A program made the translations under genes and the position numbers. A DNA stretch of 64,000 nt from an uncultured Alphaproteobacteria bacterium (GTDB lineage Bacteria > Pseudomonadota > Alphaproteobacteria > RF32 > CAG-239), in NCBI GenBank assembly GCA_910577095.1, contig CAJTLY010000002.1, positions 66,619 through 130,618 of the forward strand. The letters run 5' to 3'. The notes under the pieces are model-generated. The model was not told the origin of the DNA. It saw only the letters and a program-made list of their open reading frames with translations, and did no database searches. Below, piece after piece: positions 52,469 to 60,538 of this stretch (positions are counted from its first letter, which is position 1; each line of letters starts with the position of its first letter).

Positions 52469-52951
52469 ATGTCTGATCTATTGTCAAATGAGCAGGAACA
52501 CGGCCGTAGTCGAGTCGGACTGCCCAAAGAACTGAATGCCTTGGTTTCCAACTTCTTTAGCCGTTGGCTTGATTTTTCGGCAGAAAAAAACGCCGTTTCG
52601 CCCAACCAGCCTAAAGTTGAAATAACCGAAAGCCCAAATGAAGTGGTCGTTCGCGCCGAAATGCCGGGAGTCCAAGAAGACGACATTGATTTGGAGATGT
52701 CTTCGGACGGTTACCTCGCCATTTCGGGCGAAAGAAAACAGGAACAACAGGAAGAAGACCATGACAGCTATTTTTCCGAATTTTCTTACGGATATTTTTG
52801 CCGTTGCGTTCCGCTGCCGTGGGATCTGAAACTGGACGAAGCTCGGGCAGATTTTGAAAACGGCATTTTGCGCATTGTTTTTCCGAAGTCTCCCGACGAA
52901 CAAAACAAGAAACGAAAAATTGCCATCAACCGCAAACAGCCCTCATTATAA
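52469..52951 (+). CDS. Small heat shock protein, Hsp20 family
   Basis: 160 residues. Alpha-crystallin domain in the middle (VEITESPNEVVVRAEMPGVQEDDIDLEMSSDGYLAISGERKQ), then FSYGYFCRCVPLPWDLKLDEARADFENGILRIVFPK, which is the conserved A-x-x-x-NG-L motif. Holds unfolding proteins in an ATP-independent way. It follows the metal ATPase by 89 bases on the same strand, with a terminator after it, and might share stress induction. No heat-shock promoter was identified. Confidence 0.92.
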   Translation: MSDLLSNEQEHGRSRVGLPKELNALVSNFFSRWLDFSAEKNAVSPNQPKVEITESPNEVVVRAEMPGVQEDDIDLEMSSDGYLAISGERKQEQQEEDHDSYFSEFSYGYFCRCVPLPWDLKLDEARADFENGILRIVFPKSPDEQNKKRKIAINRKQPSL

Positions 52952-52990
52952 AAACAACCCCGATTCCGTCCTTTGACGGTATCGGGGGCT
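52951..52990. terminator. Bidirectional terminator between hsp20 and the ACP-like gene
   Basis: CCCCGATTCCGTC pairs with GACGGTATCGGGG (one mismatch, loop CTTT). On the minus strand it ends in TTGTTTTTAT, after the ACP-like gene. Confidence 0.75.
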
Positions 52991-53004
52991 TGAAAAAAGC
53001 GGCG

Positions 53005-53307
53005 TTATAAACGTCCCGTTTGCTTAAGAGTGCGGGCGATTCCGCAGCAAGTATCGCGCAGCGAAGAATCGGCCTCCCACCCGTCCTGATCGTTGACATA
53101 CATATCCAGTTTTTTGTCAACGGCGATCAGGACAAAAGCCATGTCCAACGAATCGGCACCGAGGTCATCTTTCCAGCGGGCACTGAGAATAAGTTCTTTT
53201 TCTTCGCAACGGACCGTTTCGACAATAATGTCTTTGATCTGATCCAACACCTGCTGCGCTTCCTGATCGCTTATCGCGACTTTTTCGATGATTTTGTTTT
53301 CTTGCAT
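53005..53307 (-). CDS. Acyl carrier protein-like protein
   Basis: 100 residues. The 4'-phosphopantetheine site DDLGADSLDMAFVLIAVDKKL matches the ACP signature, with Ser53 in DSL as the likely attachment site. The N-terminus (IIEKVAISDQEAQQVLDQIKDIIVETV) fits helix I. The C-terminal half contains two adjacent cysteines (CC) that are unusual for ACPs. No fatty acid or polyketide synthase gene is adjacent, so partners are unknown; it is probably not the main AcpP, which normally lies by fabG/fabF. Confidence 0.8.
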   Translation of the reverse strand: MQENKIIEKVAISDQEAQQVLDQIKDIIVETVRCEEKELILSARWKDDLGADSLDMAFVLIAVDKKLDMYVNDQDGWEADSSLRDTCCGIARTLKQTGRL

Positions 53308-53430
53308 AAATTGTTATATTAAAAATTGTGTATCAATTATTGTTTATAGCACTGATCCGTTTTTTGTCAATCCGTCAAAACATATTGTTTCGTCAACCGC
53401 ACAACAAAAAACCGACAACCGGAAAAAACA

Positions 53431-53901
53431 TTAAACTGTCAGCGCTGCCGTTTTCAAGGGAACGATTTTTTGCAACTCGGCCATTGAAGTCTCGATCTGA
53501 AAGCCGATTTTGCCGGCACTGAAAATAACGGTTGCAAATCCGGCAGCGGTTTCGTCGATAAAAGTCGGAAAAGTTTTTTTCATCCCGATCGGCGAGCAGC
53601 CGCCGTGAATATATCCGGTCAATCCCAACAGTTCTCTTGACTTGACCATTTCCACCGCTTTTTCTCCGGCGGCCGCAGCGGCTTTTTTCAAATCCAACTC
53701 TTCGGCAACCGGAATCATAAACACATAATTCTGCCGCGATTTGCCAACGGTGACCAAGGTTTTGAACACTTGCTTCGGGTTTTGCCCGAGAACGGTCGCC
53801 ACTTCAATTCCGCTGAGGGCAACCGTGCCGTCATAACGATATGAACGATAGACCGCCTTATGTTTGTCCAGCAGTCTCATTGCATTGGTTTTGACTTCCA
53901 T
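53431..53901 (-). CDS. ybaK: Cys-tRNA(Pro)/aminoacyl-tRNA deacylase YbaK
   Basis: 156 residues, usual size. Hydrolyses mischarged Cys-tRNA(Pro). Family features: TNAMRLLDKHKAVYRSYRYD, VATVLGQNPKQVFKTLVTVG, MIPVAEELDLKKAAAAAGEKAVEMV, and GYIHGGCSPIGMKKTFPTFID, including the conserved GGxSPxG (here GGCSPIG). The start at 53901 matches the family N-terminus and has GGAG upstream. Confidence 0.93.
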   Translation of the reverse strand: MEVKTNAMRLLDKHKAVYRSYRYDGTVALSGIEVATVLGQNPKQVFKTLVTVGKSRQNYVFMIPVAEELDLKKAAAAAGEKAVEMVKSRELLGLTGYIHGGCSPIGMKKTFPTFIDETAAGFATVIFSAGKIGFQIETSMAELQKIVPLKTAALTV

Positions 53902-54074
53902 TGTTTTTACTCCGCGTTCTTTTTCGAAAATTATCACCATAAGTTAGAAGAGATTCGCCGATAGTTCAACATTGAATTAATGATAAAACCAATGTCTAGT
54001 AAAAACAATGAGTTCACGGGGTTGTTTTAATCGATTGACAATACATATTATTTCTAAATAAGGAGGTGGCCCCT

Positions 54075-54263
54075 ATGAGTGATTTAAAAATTTTGATTCA
54101 CAACCTTGCCGACCTTGCGCCGGATTACGACCGCAGGCATCATTACCGAGTCGTGGATATTATGGTTGAGCACTGGTCGGAACAACGCTATATTACTTAT
54201 AATTATGCAGAAAAAAAATTTCAGGTTCAAATTCGCAAAGATACGCCTTTTTTCAAAAACTGA
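54075..54263 (+). CDS. Small protein of unknown function (62 residues)
   Basis: A perfect AAGGAGG lies nine bases before the ATG at 54075, and TTGACA or TTGTTT boxes with a TATTAT box are in the 60 bases before it. The product is compact and charged (DLAPDYDRRHHYRVVDIMVEHWSEQRYITYNYAEKKFQVQI, ~15-55) with strands and one helix. Not recognised. Codon use is normal for the window. One of two such small genes with strong ribosome sites between ybaK and cysS. Confidence 0.65.
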   Translation: MSDLKILIHNLADLAPDYDRRHHYRVVDIMVEHWSEQRYITYNYAEKKFQVQIRKDTPFFKN

Positions 54264-54452
54264 TTTGCATATTGAACCGGGTTGGAAATGAATCCTACTA
54301 AAACAAATGATTAGCGGCAAATTATTCCTCCTTATCCGTGTACTTATTTTTGGTTAACTCGATCCGAATTTTACCTACTACCGCAATTTGACGGCTATGA
54401 TAAAATCGTTTTGTAACCTAAAAACAATTCCATAAGTGAAGGAGGACAAAAA

Positions 54453-54686
54453 ATGGGACAGGATATCAGAAAAAAGTTAATGCAGAATACGGACGACGAA
54501 CGTGATATCATGTTAATCGGTAAAATATACAAAAGCTTTGAGGCTCTGGAAGAAACACTCGGAAAGCTGCAACTTGAAGAGCCTCTGTTTATTACCTATA
54601 TGGCAAAAAAATCTTTTGCCGATACCGTTTTTTCACAAATAAAACATAATAACGAAAAAGCCCAGGTTCAACGCCTGATCAACTAG
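54453..54686 (+). CDS. Small protein of unknown function (77 residues)
   Basis: AAGGAGGA lies eight bases before the ATG, which strongly supports translation. The product is a charged, helical protein (DERDIMLIGKIYKSFEALEETLGKLQLEEP, ~15-44). Its stop codon overlaps the convergent cysS stop by four bases, so no terminator lies between them. Not recognised. Confidence 0.65.
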   Translation: MGQDIRKKLMQNTDDERDIMLIGKIYKSFEALEETLGKLQLEEPLFITYMAKKSFADTVFSQIKHNNEKAQVQRLIN

Positions 54687-56068
54687 TCGGCTTTTTTCCA
54701 TGTGGTTCCGGCAGGCGTGTCTTCCAGAACAATTCCGGCATTTTTCAACCGGTTGCGGATTTCATCGGCTTTGGCATAATCTTTTGATTTTTTGGCCGAC
54801 GCACGTTCTTCAATCAGCTTGTTTATCTGATCTTCGCCGATCAAATCCGCCGCGCCGCCCTTAAACCAGCTTTCGGGATCCTGATAAAGCAGTCCCAAAA
54901 CTTCGGCCGAAGCCAACAACAGAGACTTGTATTTCCGCTTTTCCGCATCTGTCTCGGCTTTGTTAAGACTGTTTACGATATCGTGAAGATAAGAAATTGC
55001 CAGCGGCGTGTTGATATCATCGCAAAGCGCCGCAACAACCCGCTCATCCGGCGCAACGCTTTCGACAGCAATGCCTGCCACCCGCAACAACGCGTTATAA
55101 AACTTATCCAAAACCGTTTTCGCCTGCTTCAGACCGTCAAAAGTAAAATTAAACGGCTGATGATAGTGGGTGCTGATAAACAGCAGCCGCAGCGCTTCCG
55201 CCGGATATTCTCCGATCAGCTGATTGACGGTATAGAAGTTGCCCAAAGACTTCGACATTTTGACGCCGTCAACCATCAGCATTCCGGCATGCACCCAGTA
55301 ACGGGCAAAACAATCGTCGGGATGAGCGCACATTGACTGAGCGCATTCGTTTTCATGATGGGGAAAGATCAGATCGGAGCCGCCGCCGTGGATATCAAAC
55401 GAGTTGCCGAGATACTTCGAACTCATGGCCGAGCATTCCAAATGCCAGCCCGGACGTCCGAACCCCCACGGGCTGTCCCAACCCGGCTGTCCCGCTTCCG
55501 AGGGCTTCCACAAAATAAAATCGGCCGGATTTTTCTTATAATCGGCAACATCGATCCGGGCGCCCGCCAGCATTTCTTTCATGCTTCGGCCCGACAAATA
55601 ACCGTAATTTTTCATCGAATCGACTGCAAACAGGACATGGCCCTCGGCCTCATAGGCATGACCGTTTTTCAGCAACAGTTTAACCAGTTCGATCATTTCG
55701 CCGACAAACTCGGTTGCCCGCGGCCGATAATCGGGATCTGCCACATTCAGCGCATGCATGTCATCCAGATACCACTGATAGGTTTCGCGGGTAATTTCGC
55801 CGATCGGTTTGCCGGTTTCCTGATGCTTGTTGAGAATTTTGTCGTCAATATCGGTGATGTTGGAAACGTAAACGACATTTTGCTTGCCGTAAACCTGACG
55901 CAGAACCCGGTTCAAAACGTCAAAAACGACGGCGGATTTGGCATTGCCGAGATGAGCGCGGTCATAGACCGTCGGTCCGCAAACATACATACGCACCTTT
56001 TTGTCATCCAAAGGCACAAACTTTTCTTTGCGCCGGGTTAAAGTGTTATGTAAATACATTTCCTGCAT
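54683..56068 (-). CDS. cysS: Cysteine--tRNA ligase
   Basis: 461 residues, full length. HIGH-like motif in YVCGPTVYDRAHLGNAK, zinc ligands around Cys-GP, WHLECSAMSSKYLG and FPHHENECAQS, and KMSKSLGN. Charges tRNA-Cys in the cytoplasm. Starts ten bases after gltX2, with which it forms an operon. YbaK, which edits Cys-tRNA(Pro), is encoded about 1 kb further downstream on the same strand, though separated by two opposite small genes. Confidence 0.97.
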   Translation of the reverse strand: MQEMYLHNTLTRRKEKFVPLDDKKVRMYVCGPTVYDRAHLGNAKSAVVFDVLNRVLRQVYGKQNVVYVSNITDIDDKILNKHQETGKPIGEITRETYQWYLDDMHALNVADPDYRPRATEFVGEMIELVKLLLKNGHAYEAEGHVLFAVDSMKNYGYLSGRSMKEMLAGARIDVADYKKNPADFILWKPSEAGQPGWDSPWGFGRPGWHLECSAMSSKYLGNSFDIHGGGSDLIFPHHENECAQSMCAHPDDCFARYWVHAGMLMVDGVKMSKSLGNFYTVNQLIGEYPAEALRLLFISTHYHQPFNFTFDGLKQAKTVLDKFYNALLRVAGIAVESVAPDERVVAALCDDINTPLAISYLHDIVNSLNKAETDAEKRKYKSLLLASAEVLGLLYQDPESWFKGGAADLIGEDQINKLIEERASAKKSKDYAKADEIRNRLKNAGIVLEDTPAGTTWKKAD

Positions 56069-56078
56069 CTGTCTTCTC

Positions 56079-57401
56079 CTATGCGTTTTGTCCGTTCAGG
56101 CGGCGATAAACTCTTTCGCGACCGATCAACGGCAATAAAAATTTCAATTCCGGACCGTTTTCCATCGCGGTGATGGCTTTGCGCAAAGGATGAAACAAAT
56201 CTTTTCCCTTGCGTCCGGTCTGTTGTTTTATTTGTTCAATCCAGTTTTTAAACGTCTCTTCGTCCCACGGTTCCGGAGGCAATAATGCGGCCGCCGCATC
56301 AGTCAGAGACTTGTCTTCAATAACCGGCACAACCGGTTTTTGACAGATGGCCTGCCAAACTTCAATATCTTTCAGCACCGTCAGATTCCCGCGCACCGCA
56401 TTCCAAAAAGCTTCGTCGACCTCAACCCGGTCCCGCACCGCCTGATAATCCAAACCGCGTACCAGCCGGGTATTAAAATGCTGCAGATCCTGCTCGCAAA
56501 ACTTCGGCTGAGCACGTCCCAACTTATCAAAATCCAAACTTGCGGCCAAAGACTGAAGATCGGCATAGGGCTCTATCGCCTCCGACGTCCCCAATTTGGC
56601 CAGATACGAACAAATGGACATCGCTTCTATCCCTTCGGCGCGCAAATCGGCAACGCCGATGGAACCCAAACGTTTGGAAAGCTTTCCTTCTTTTCCGGTC
56701 AAAAGCGGCAGATGGGCAAAAACCGGCACCGTACCGCCGACCGCTTCAAACATTCTGATTTGGGAAGCCGTGTTGGTGACATGATCCTCACCGCGAACAA
56801 TGTGGGTGATGGAAAAATCGATGTCATCAATCACCGACGGCAGGTGATATAAATAGCTGCCGTCTTCACGAATGACAACCGGGTCACTCAAATTTTCCGC
56901 CCGGTAGTGACAACGTCCGCGCACCATGTCGTCCCAAACGATATCGCCGGCCGTCAGCTTAAAACGATAGTGCGGCTTGCGTCCTTCTGCCCGATAAGCC
57001 GCAATTTGAGCCTCGCTCAATGACAAGGCCCGACGGTCATAAATCGGCGGCAAGCCTTTGGCTAACAGACTTTTGCGCATCAGTTCCAACTCTTCGGGAG
57101 TTTCAAAGCAGGGATAAATCAATCCCTCTTCAATCAATTTGGCCGTCACTTCCCGATAACGTTCGAAACGCGCCGATTGCCGGGCCTCTTCTTTCCAGTT
57201 CAAGCCAAGCCATTTTAAGGCATCGCGGATAGCCGCTTCATATTCGGGTTTGGAACGTTCCTTATCGGTATCGTCAATCCGCAACATAAATTCGCCGCCC
57301 AATTTTTGAGCCAGCAACCAGTTAAACAACGCCGTTCTGGTATTGCCGATATGCATATATCCGGTCGGCGACGGTGCAAATCTGACTTTTATTTTTGACA
57401 T
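56079..57401 (-). CDS. gltX2: Glutamate--tRNA ligase, second copy
   Basis: 440 residues from the ATG at 57401 (MSKIKVRFAPSPTGYMHIGN). HIGH motif MHIGNTRTAL, RIDDTD, ERYREVTAKLIEEGLIYPCFETPEEL, and KLSKRLGSIG as the KMSKS equivalent. It differs from copy one in the KMSKS region and the anticodon domain. Two GluRS enzymes are common in alphaproteobacteria, where one may form Glu-tRNA(Gln) for GatCAB amidation; which is which is not clear here. Followed by cysS. Confidence 0.95.
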   Translation of the reverse strand: MSKIKVRFAPSPTGYMHIGNTRTALFNWLLAQKLGGEFMLRIDDTDKERSKPEYEAAIRDALKWLGLNWKEEARQSARFERYREVTAKLIEEGLIYPCFETPEELELMRKSLLAKGLPPIYDRRALSLSEAQIAAYRAEGRKPHYRFKLTAGDIVWDDMVRGRCHYRAENLSDPVVIREDGSYLYHLPSVIDDIDFSITHIVRGEDHVTNTASQIRMFEAVGGTVPVFAHLPLLTGKEGKLSKRLGSIGVADLRAEGIEAMSICSYLAKLGTSEAIEPYADLQSLAASLDFDKLGRAQPKFCEQDLQHFNTRLVRGLDYQAVRDRVEVDEAFWNAVRGNLTVLKDIEVWQAICQKPVVPVIEDKSLTDAAAALLPPEPWDEETFKNWIEQIKQQTGRKGKDLFHPLRKAITAMENGPELKFLLPLIGRERVYRRLNGQNA

Positions 57402-57521
57402 CTGAGTTTTCCCCGCTAATTTTGAACAATTGTCGAGTATATAAGCATCCCCGGGCGATTTCAAGATTTTTTTGCCTTAAAACGACTGCTGCCGAGGACA
57501 GGACGGCCACGACATAAAGAA

Positions 57522-57552
57522 TAAAAAACCCCGGAGAACCCGGGGTTTTTTA
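57522..57552 (-). terminator. Terminator of the TrcR-like gene
   Basis: AACCCCGG pairs with CCGGGGTT around AGAAC, with A/T runs on both sides; it begins right after the stop codon at 57553. Confidence 0.85.
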
Positions 57553-58404
57553 TTATGCTTCAACCACTGCCGGTTTGGCCTTTTTGGCTTTGCTTGTTTT
57601 TTTGGCGGCAGTTTTCTTTTTCAGCGTTGTTTTTTTAGCCTTGGCTGCCGCTTTTTTCTTTTCGGCCGCCTTTTTCTCGGCCGCTTTCTTTTTGGCAGCG
57701 GCTTTCTTTTCGGCCGCCTTTTTCTTTTCCGCCGCCTTTTTGGCAGCGGCTTTTTCCTTTTCCGCCGCTTTTTTCAAAGCTGCTTTCTTTTTGGCAGCGG
57801 CTTTTTCCGCCGCTTTCGTCACTTTTTTAGCAGCCGGCTTTTTCTTTTTGACTGTTTTTTTCTTCGGCTGATTTTTCTGTTCGTTCCACTTTTTCGAAAC
57901 CGCGATCGCATCGTCAAGGTCTTTTTCTTTGCACAAGCCGATCGCTACCGGATTTTTGGGGCGCAGATTAGCCATATCGCGATGCGTTCCGTCACGCAGG
58001 GCGGCAATGGTCGGCTTGGTGGTTCCGATCAATTTACAAATCTGAGAATCGATAATTTCGGGACAATTGCGGAGAATCCACAAAATGGCAGCCGGCTTGT
58101 CGCTGCGCTGGGACGGCGACAGCACTTTTTTGTTTTTGCTGTTTTGGACTTTGACGTTTCGTTCCGGTTCAACTGCCGTTAACGAAGCCGTCGCATCTTT
58201 TTCGCAACGGGCAATTTCCTCTTCGGTCAGTTGACCGGCGGTTACCGGATTGAGACCGACAATATTAAACGCGACGTCGCCGTCGGCAATCGCCTGTACT
58301 TCCAATTCATGCAGTTCGCAAAAATCGCCGATTTGTTTAAATGTTAACGTTGTATTTTCAACCAGCCAGACGGCGGTTGCCTTAGGCATTAACGGAGCTG
58401 TCAT
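57553..58404 (-). CDS. DUF1013 (TrcR-like) regulator with histone-H1-like C-terminal tail
   Basis: 283 residues. Residues ~1-170 match the alphaproteobacterial DUF1013/TrcR family: MPKATAVWLVENTTLTFKQIGDFCELHELEVQAIADGDVA, GLNPVTAGQLTEEEIARCEKD, and a second HTH-like part PAAILWILRNCPEIIDSQICKLIGTTKPTI. TrcR is linked to cell-cycle transcription in Caulobacter. From ~180 the chain is almost only Lys and Ala with Glu (KKAAEKKKAAAKK repeats), like AlgP or histone H1. This tail would bind DNA non-specifically. It is an extension compared with the usual family member, as far as I recall. Confidence 0.85.
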   Translation of the reverse strand: MTAPLMPKATAVWLVENTTLTFKQIGDFCELHELEVQAIADGDVAFNIVGLNPVTAGQLTEEEIARCEKDATASLTAVEPERNVKVQNSKNKKVLSPSQRSDKPAAILWILRNCPEIIDSQICKLIGTTKPTIAALRDGTHRDMANLRPKNPVAIGLCKEKDLDDAIAVSKKWNEQKNQPKKKTVKKKKPAAKKVTKAAEKAAAKKKAALKKAAEKEKAAAKKAAEKKKAAEKKAAAKKKAAEKKAAEKKKAAAKAKKTTLKKKTAAKKTSKAKKAKPAVVEA

Positions 58405-58445
58405 TGTTTTGTCCTTTCTTTTTGTTTTCAGCGCACAGATTTTGT

Positions 58446-58484
58446 GAGCAAAAAACCCACATTCGTTGATAGAATGCAGGTTAA
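58446..58484 (-). terminator. Terminator of rpmE
   Basis: ACCTGCATTC pairs with GAATGTGGGT (with G-U pairs), then TTTTTTG on the minus strand, 32 bases after the rpmE stop. Confidence 0.8.
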
Positions 58485-58515
58485 TTGAAAAAATTTAAGA
58501 TAGTATTAAAAAATA

Positions 58516-58752
58516 CTATTCGCTGTCGGAAGTTTTGAGACCGAAAGCACCAAATTTATTCTTAAACTTGGACAACTGACCGCCGGTATCAACCAGACGA
58601 TAAACGCCGGTCCAGGCCGGGTGCGATTTCGGATCAATTTCCAAAGTCATTTTGTCTCCGGCTTTTCCCCAGGTCGATCTGGTAGTGGCAACGCTGCCGT
58701 CACTCATTACATAAGTAATCTCATGATAATCCGGATGAATACCTTTTTTCAT
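58516..58752 (-). CDS. rpmE: 50S ribosomal protein L31
   Basis: 78 residues. N-terminus MKKGIHPDYHEITYVMSDG matches L31. The zinc-binding CxxC/C motifs of type A L31 are absent (no cysteines at all), so it is the zinc-free form. It carries its own terminator. No neighbour is functionally linked. Confidence 0.95.
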   Translation of the reverse strand: MKKGIHPDYHEITYVMSDGSVATTRSTWGKAGDKMTLEIDPKSHPAWTGVYRLVDTGGQLSKFKNKFGAFGLKTSDSE

Positions 58753-58848
58753 CTTATTTTCTCCATAACGAATTGCTAGTTGCCGCTTTTATACATTAGA
58801 GTTTGGAATAAAGCAAGCATTAATTTTAATTTTTTTCCCGATTTCAAA

Positions 58849-59715
58849 TCAGTCGGCTTCTTCCGTCACTTCGGCGGTATTTTTCCTCAGCTGATTGTCT
58901 GTATTAATAATTTTGATGCTGAAATTGGTATAACCGCGCGTCATCAGATAGGAACGAACGGCCACCGCCCGGTTTAAATTCAGCCGTTTGCTCTTAAAGC
59001 TGTTTTCGCCGTCATCATAATTGAAAGCGGAAATGATGATTTTGTTGCTGCCGGGTTGTCTAAAACCATCGGCCAGTTCGGCCAGTTTTTCCAAATTTTC
59101 TGAAGACAGATCCGAGCGGCCGGGCATAAATACGATGGTATCGGCCGCGATTTCGGGTTCACCGACCGGAATTAAAGGCTCAAGCACTTCGGATGCCGCC
59201 TCCCGACGCGTCGAAAGCAGATCTGCAACAACAGGCTGTTTGTTCTCTTGAACAGGCACTGCGGCAACGTCCGCCTTTTCTTCCGTAACCGCCGTTTCCG
59301 GAACCTTTTTCAAAACCGGTTCCGTTATCGGAGCAGCAACCGGCACAACAACCGGGACCTTTTTTTCAACTGCCGGTTCGGGCAAACGCGCCGGCAACGA
59401 ATCAACGGTCGTTTCCTTGACAACGACAGCCGGTTTGGGTGGCGGCGGCGTTATCGTTGCTGGCGCAAACTTCGGTTTTGACGGTTGCGGCGGCACCGTT
59501 TTCGGTGCCGCTTTCAGCTTGGGTTTATTGTGAGGACGAACAACGGGACGCGGCAGCGACTGTAAAGAAGAATCGTCAAACGGCAATTGACGGGATGCGG
59601 AAGAACCGCCGTCCATTTGATCCAACACCGAAAGATCGACATATACTTCCTGTGCGGCAGCCGCAGACATCAAAAAGCAACCGGAAACCGACAACCACAG
59701 CCTGAATTTGCGCAT
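58849..59715 (-). CDS. Periplasmic proline-rich protein with OmpA-like C-terminus
   Basis: 288 residues from the ATG at 59715, with GGGGAGG upstream. Signal peptide MRKFRLWLSVSGCFLMSAAAAQ (~1-22). A proline- and valine-rich spacer (~60-175, PPPPKP, PVVVPVAAP) follows. The C-terminal ~100 residues look like an OmpA/MotB peptidoglycan-binding domain: IVFMPGRSDLSSENLEKLAELADGF, IIISAFNYDDG and LNLNRAVAVRSYLMTRGY. The canonical Arg and Asp that bind diaminopimelate are partly present (Arg in NLNRA). Possible tether between cell wall and another partner through the long spacer. Confidence 0.75.
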   Translation of the reverse strand: MRKFRLWLSVSGCFLMSAAAAQEVYVDLSVLDQMDGGSSASRQLPFDDSSLQSLPRPVVRPHNKPKLKAAPKTVPPQPSKPKFAPATITPPPPKPAVVVKETTVDSLPARLPEPAVEKKVPVVVPVAAPITEPVLKKVPETAVTEEKADVAAVPVQENKQPVVADLLSTRREAASEVLEPLIPVGEPEIAADTIVFMPGRSDLSSENLEKLAELADGFRQPGSNKIIISAFNYDDGENSFKSKRLNLNRAVAVRSYLMTRGYTNFSIKIINTDNQLRKNTAEVTEEAD

Positions 59716-59737
59716 CGTGCCTCCCCGACGTTTTTTA

Positions 59738-60538
59738 CTATCCGGCCAGGCGGACAACCAAAGCTTCCAATGAAGCGTTGGTCGCGGCAATCTGATCGGA
59801 AACAATAACCTGCTCGATTTTTTCGGGTGCGAATTCGGCACGTTTCAGGTTATAAACGTATCCGCCGGCTTCGCGCACCAGCAACAAACCGGCGGCAACG
59901 GCATTCAAATGATTGCCCAGACTGAGACAGGCGTCGAATTTGCCCGCGGCAACATTTGCCATCTCGAGCGATACCGAACCCAAAACGCGAACATTGTCGG
60001 TTTCGGCAAACAAATCGCGATAAGCGGCGGTATATTCGGCACTGCCGTGCTGAAAACCGATCTGAGCGCTGACCAGCGCCTGAGCCGGTTCTTTGGTGGC
60101 CGAAACGCGCAGACGCTCATGATTGCGGAAACCTTCCTTATAAGCGCCGTTGCCTTTTTCGGCAAAATACAGTTCGTCGCTGGCACGATTGTAAACGACC
60201 GAAGCTTTGACCTCGCCGTTTTCACAGTAAGCAACCGTGGTTGCAAACAACGGTACGCCGCGAATAAAATTGCCGATGCCGTCAATCGGATTGACCATAA
60301 AACAGGCACCGCGTCCCAGCGGCCGGTTGTTTTCGACAAACGCCGCATCGGGACGAATCCGCATCAGTTCGTTGCGCAGGGTTTGAGAAACTTTTTCAAA
60401 CGAACGGGTGACAAAAGTCTGGTAATTGCGGACCGAAGACTGAAGTTTTTCGATCTCGCTGAAATCGCGGTCCAACGACGAGGTGGCCTTCTTAACCGCG
60501 TTAACCAGCAAAGTCAGTGTGGGAGAAAGATACGACAT
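59738..60538 (-). CDS. Inositol monophosphatase-family protein with altered metal site
   Basis: 266 residues, usual IMPase/SuhB size. Fold markers: NPIDGIGNFIRGVPLFATTVAY (~83-104), DELYFAEKGNGAYKE, LGSVSLEMANVAAGKFDACLS, and HLNAVAAGLLLVREAGG. The metal ligands appear changed: the GEE Glu pair reads VENN (Glu69-Asn70), the first Asp of DPIDGT is Asn83, the second Asp is kept (Asp86), and the WD-x-AAG Asp is Asn212. These are acid-to-amide changes, so phosphatase activity is doubtful. It sits directly after efp, a common alphaproteobacterial pairing. SuhB proteins also act in rRNA antitermination, which does not need catalysis. Confidence 0.8.
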   Translation of the reverse strand: MSYLSPTLTLLVNAVKKATSSLDRDFSEIEKLQSSVRNYQTFVTRSFEKVSQTLRNELMRIRPDAAFVENNRPLGRGACFMVNPIDGIGNFIRGVPLFATTVAYCENGEVKASVVYNRASDELYFAEKGNGAYKEGFRNHERLRVSATKEPAQALVSAQIGFQHGSAEYTAAYRDLFAETDNVRVLGSVSLEMANVAAGKFDACLSLGNHLNAVAAGLLLVREAGGYVYNLKRAEFAPEKIEQVIVSDQIAATNASLEALVVRLAG

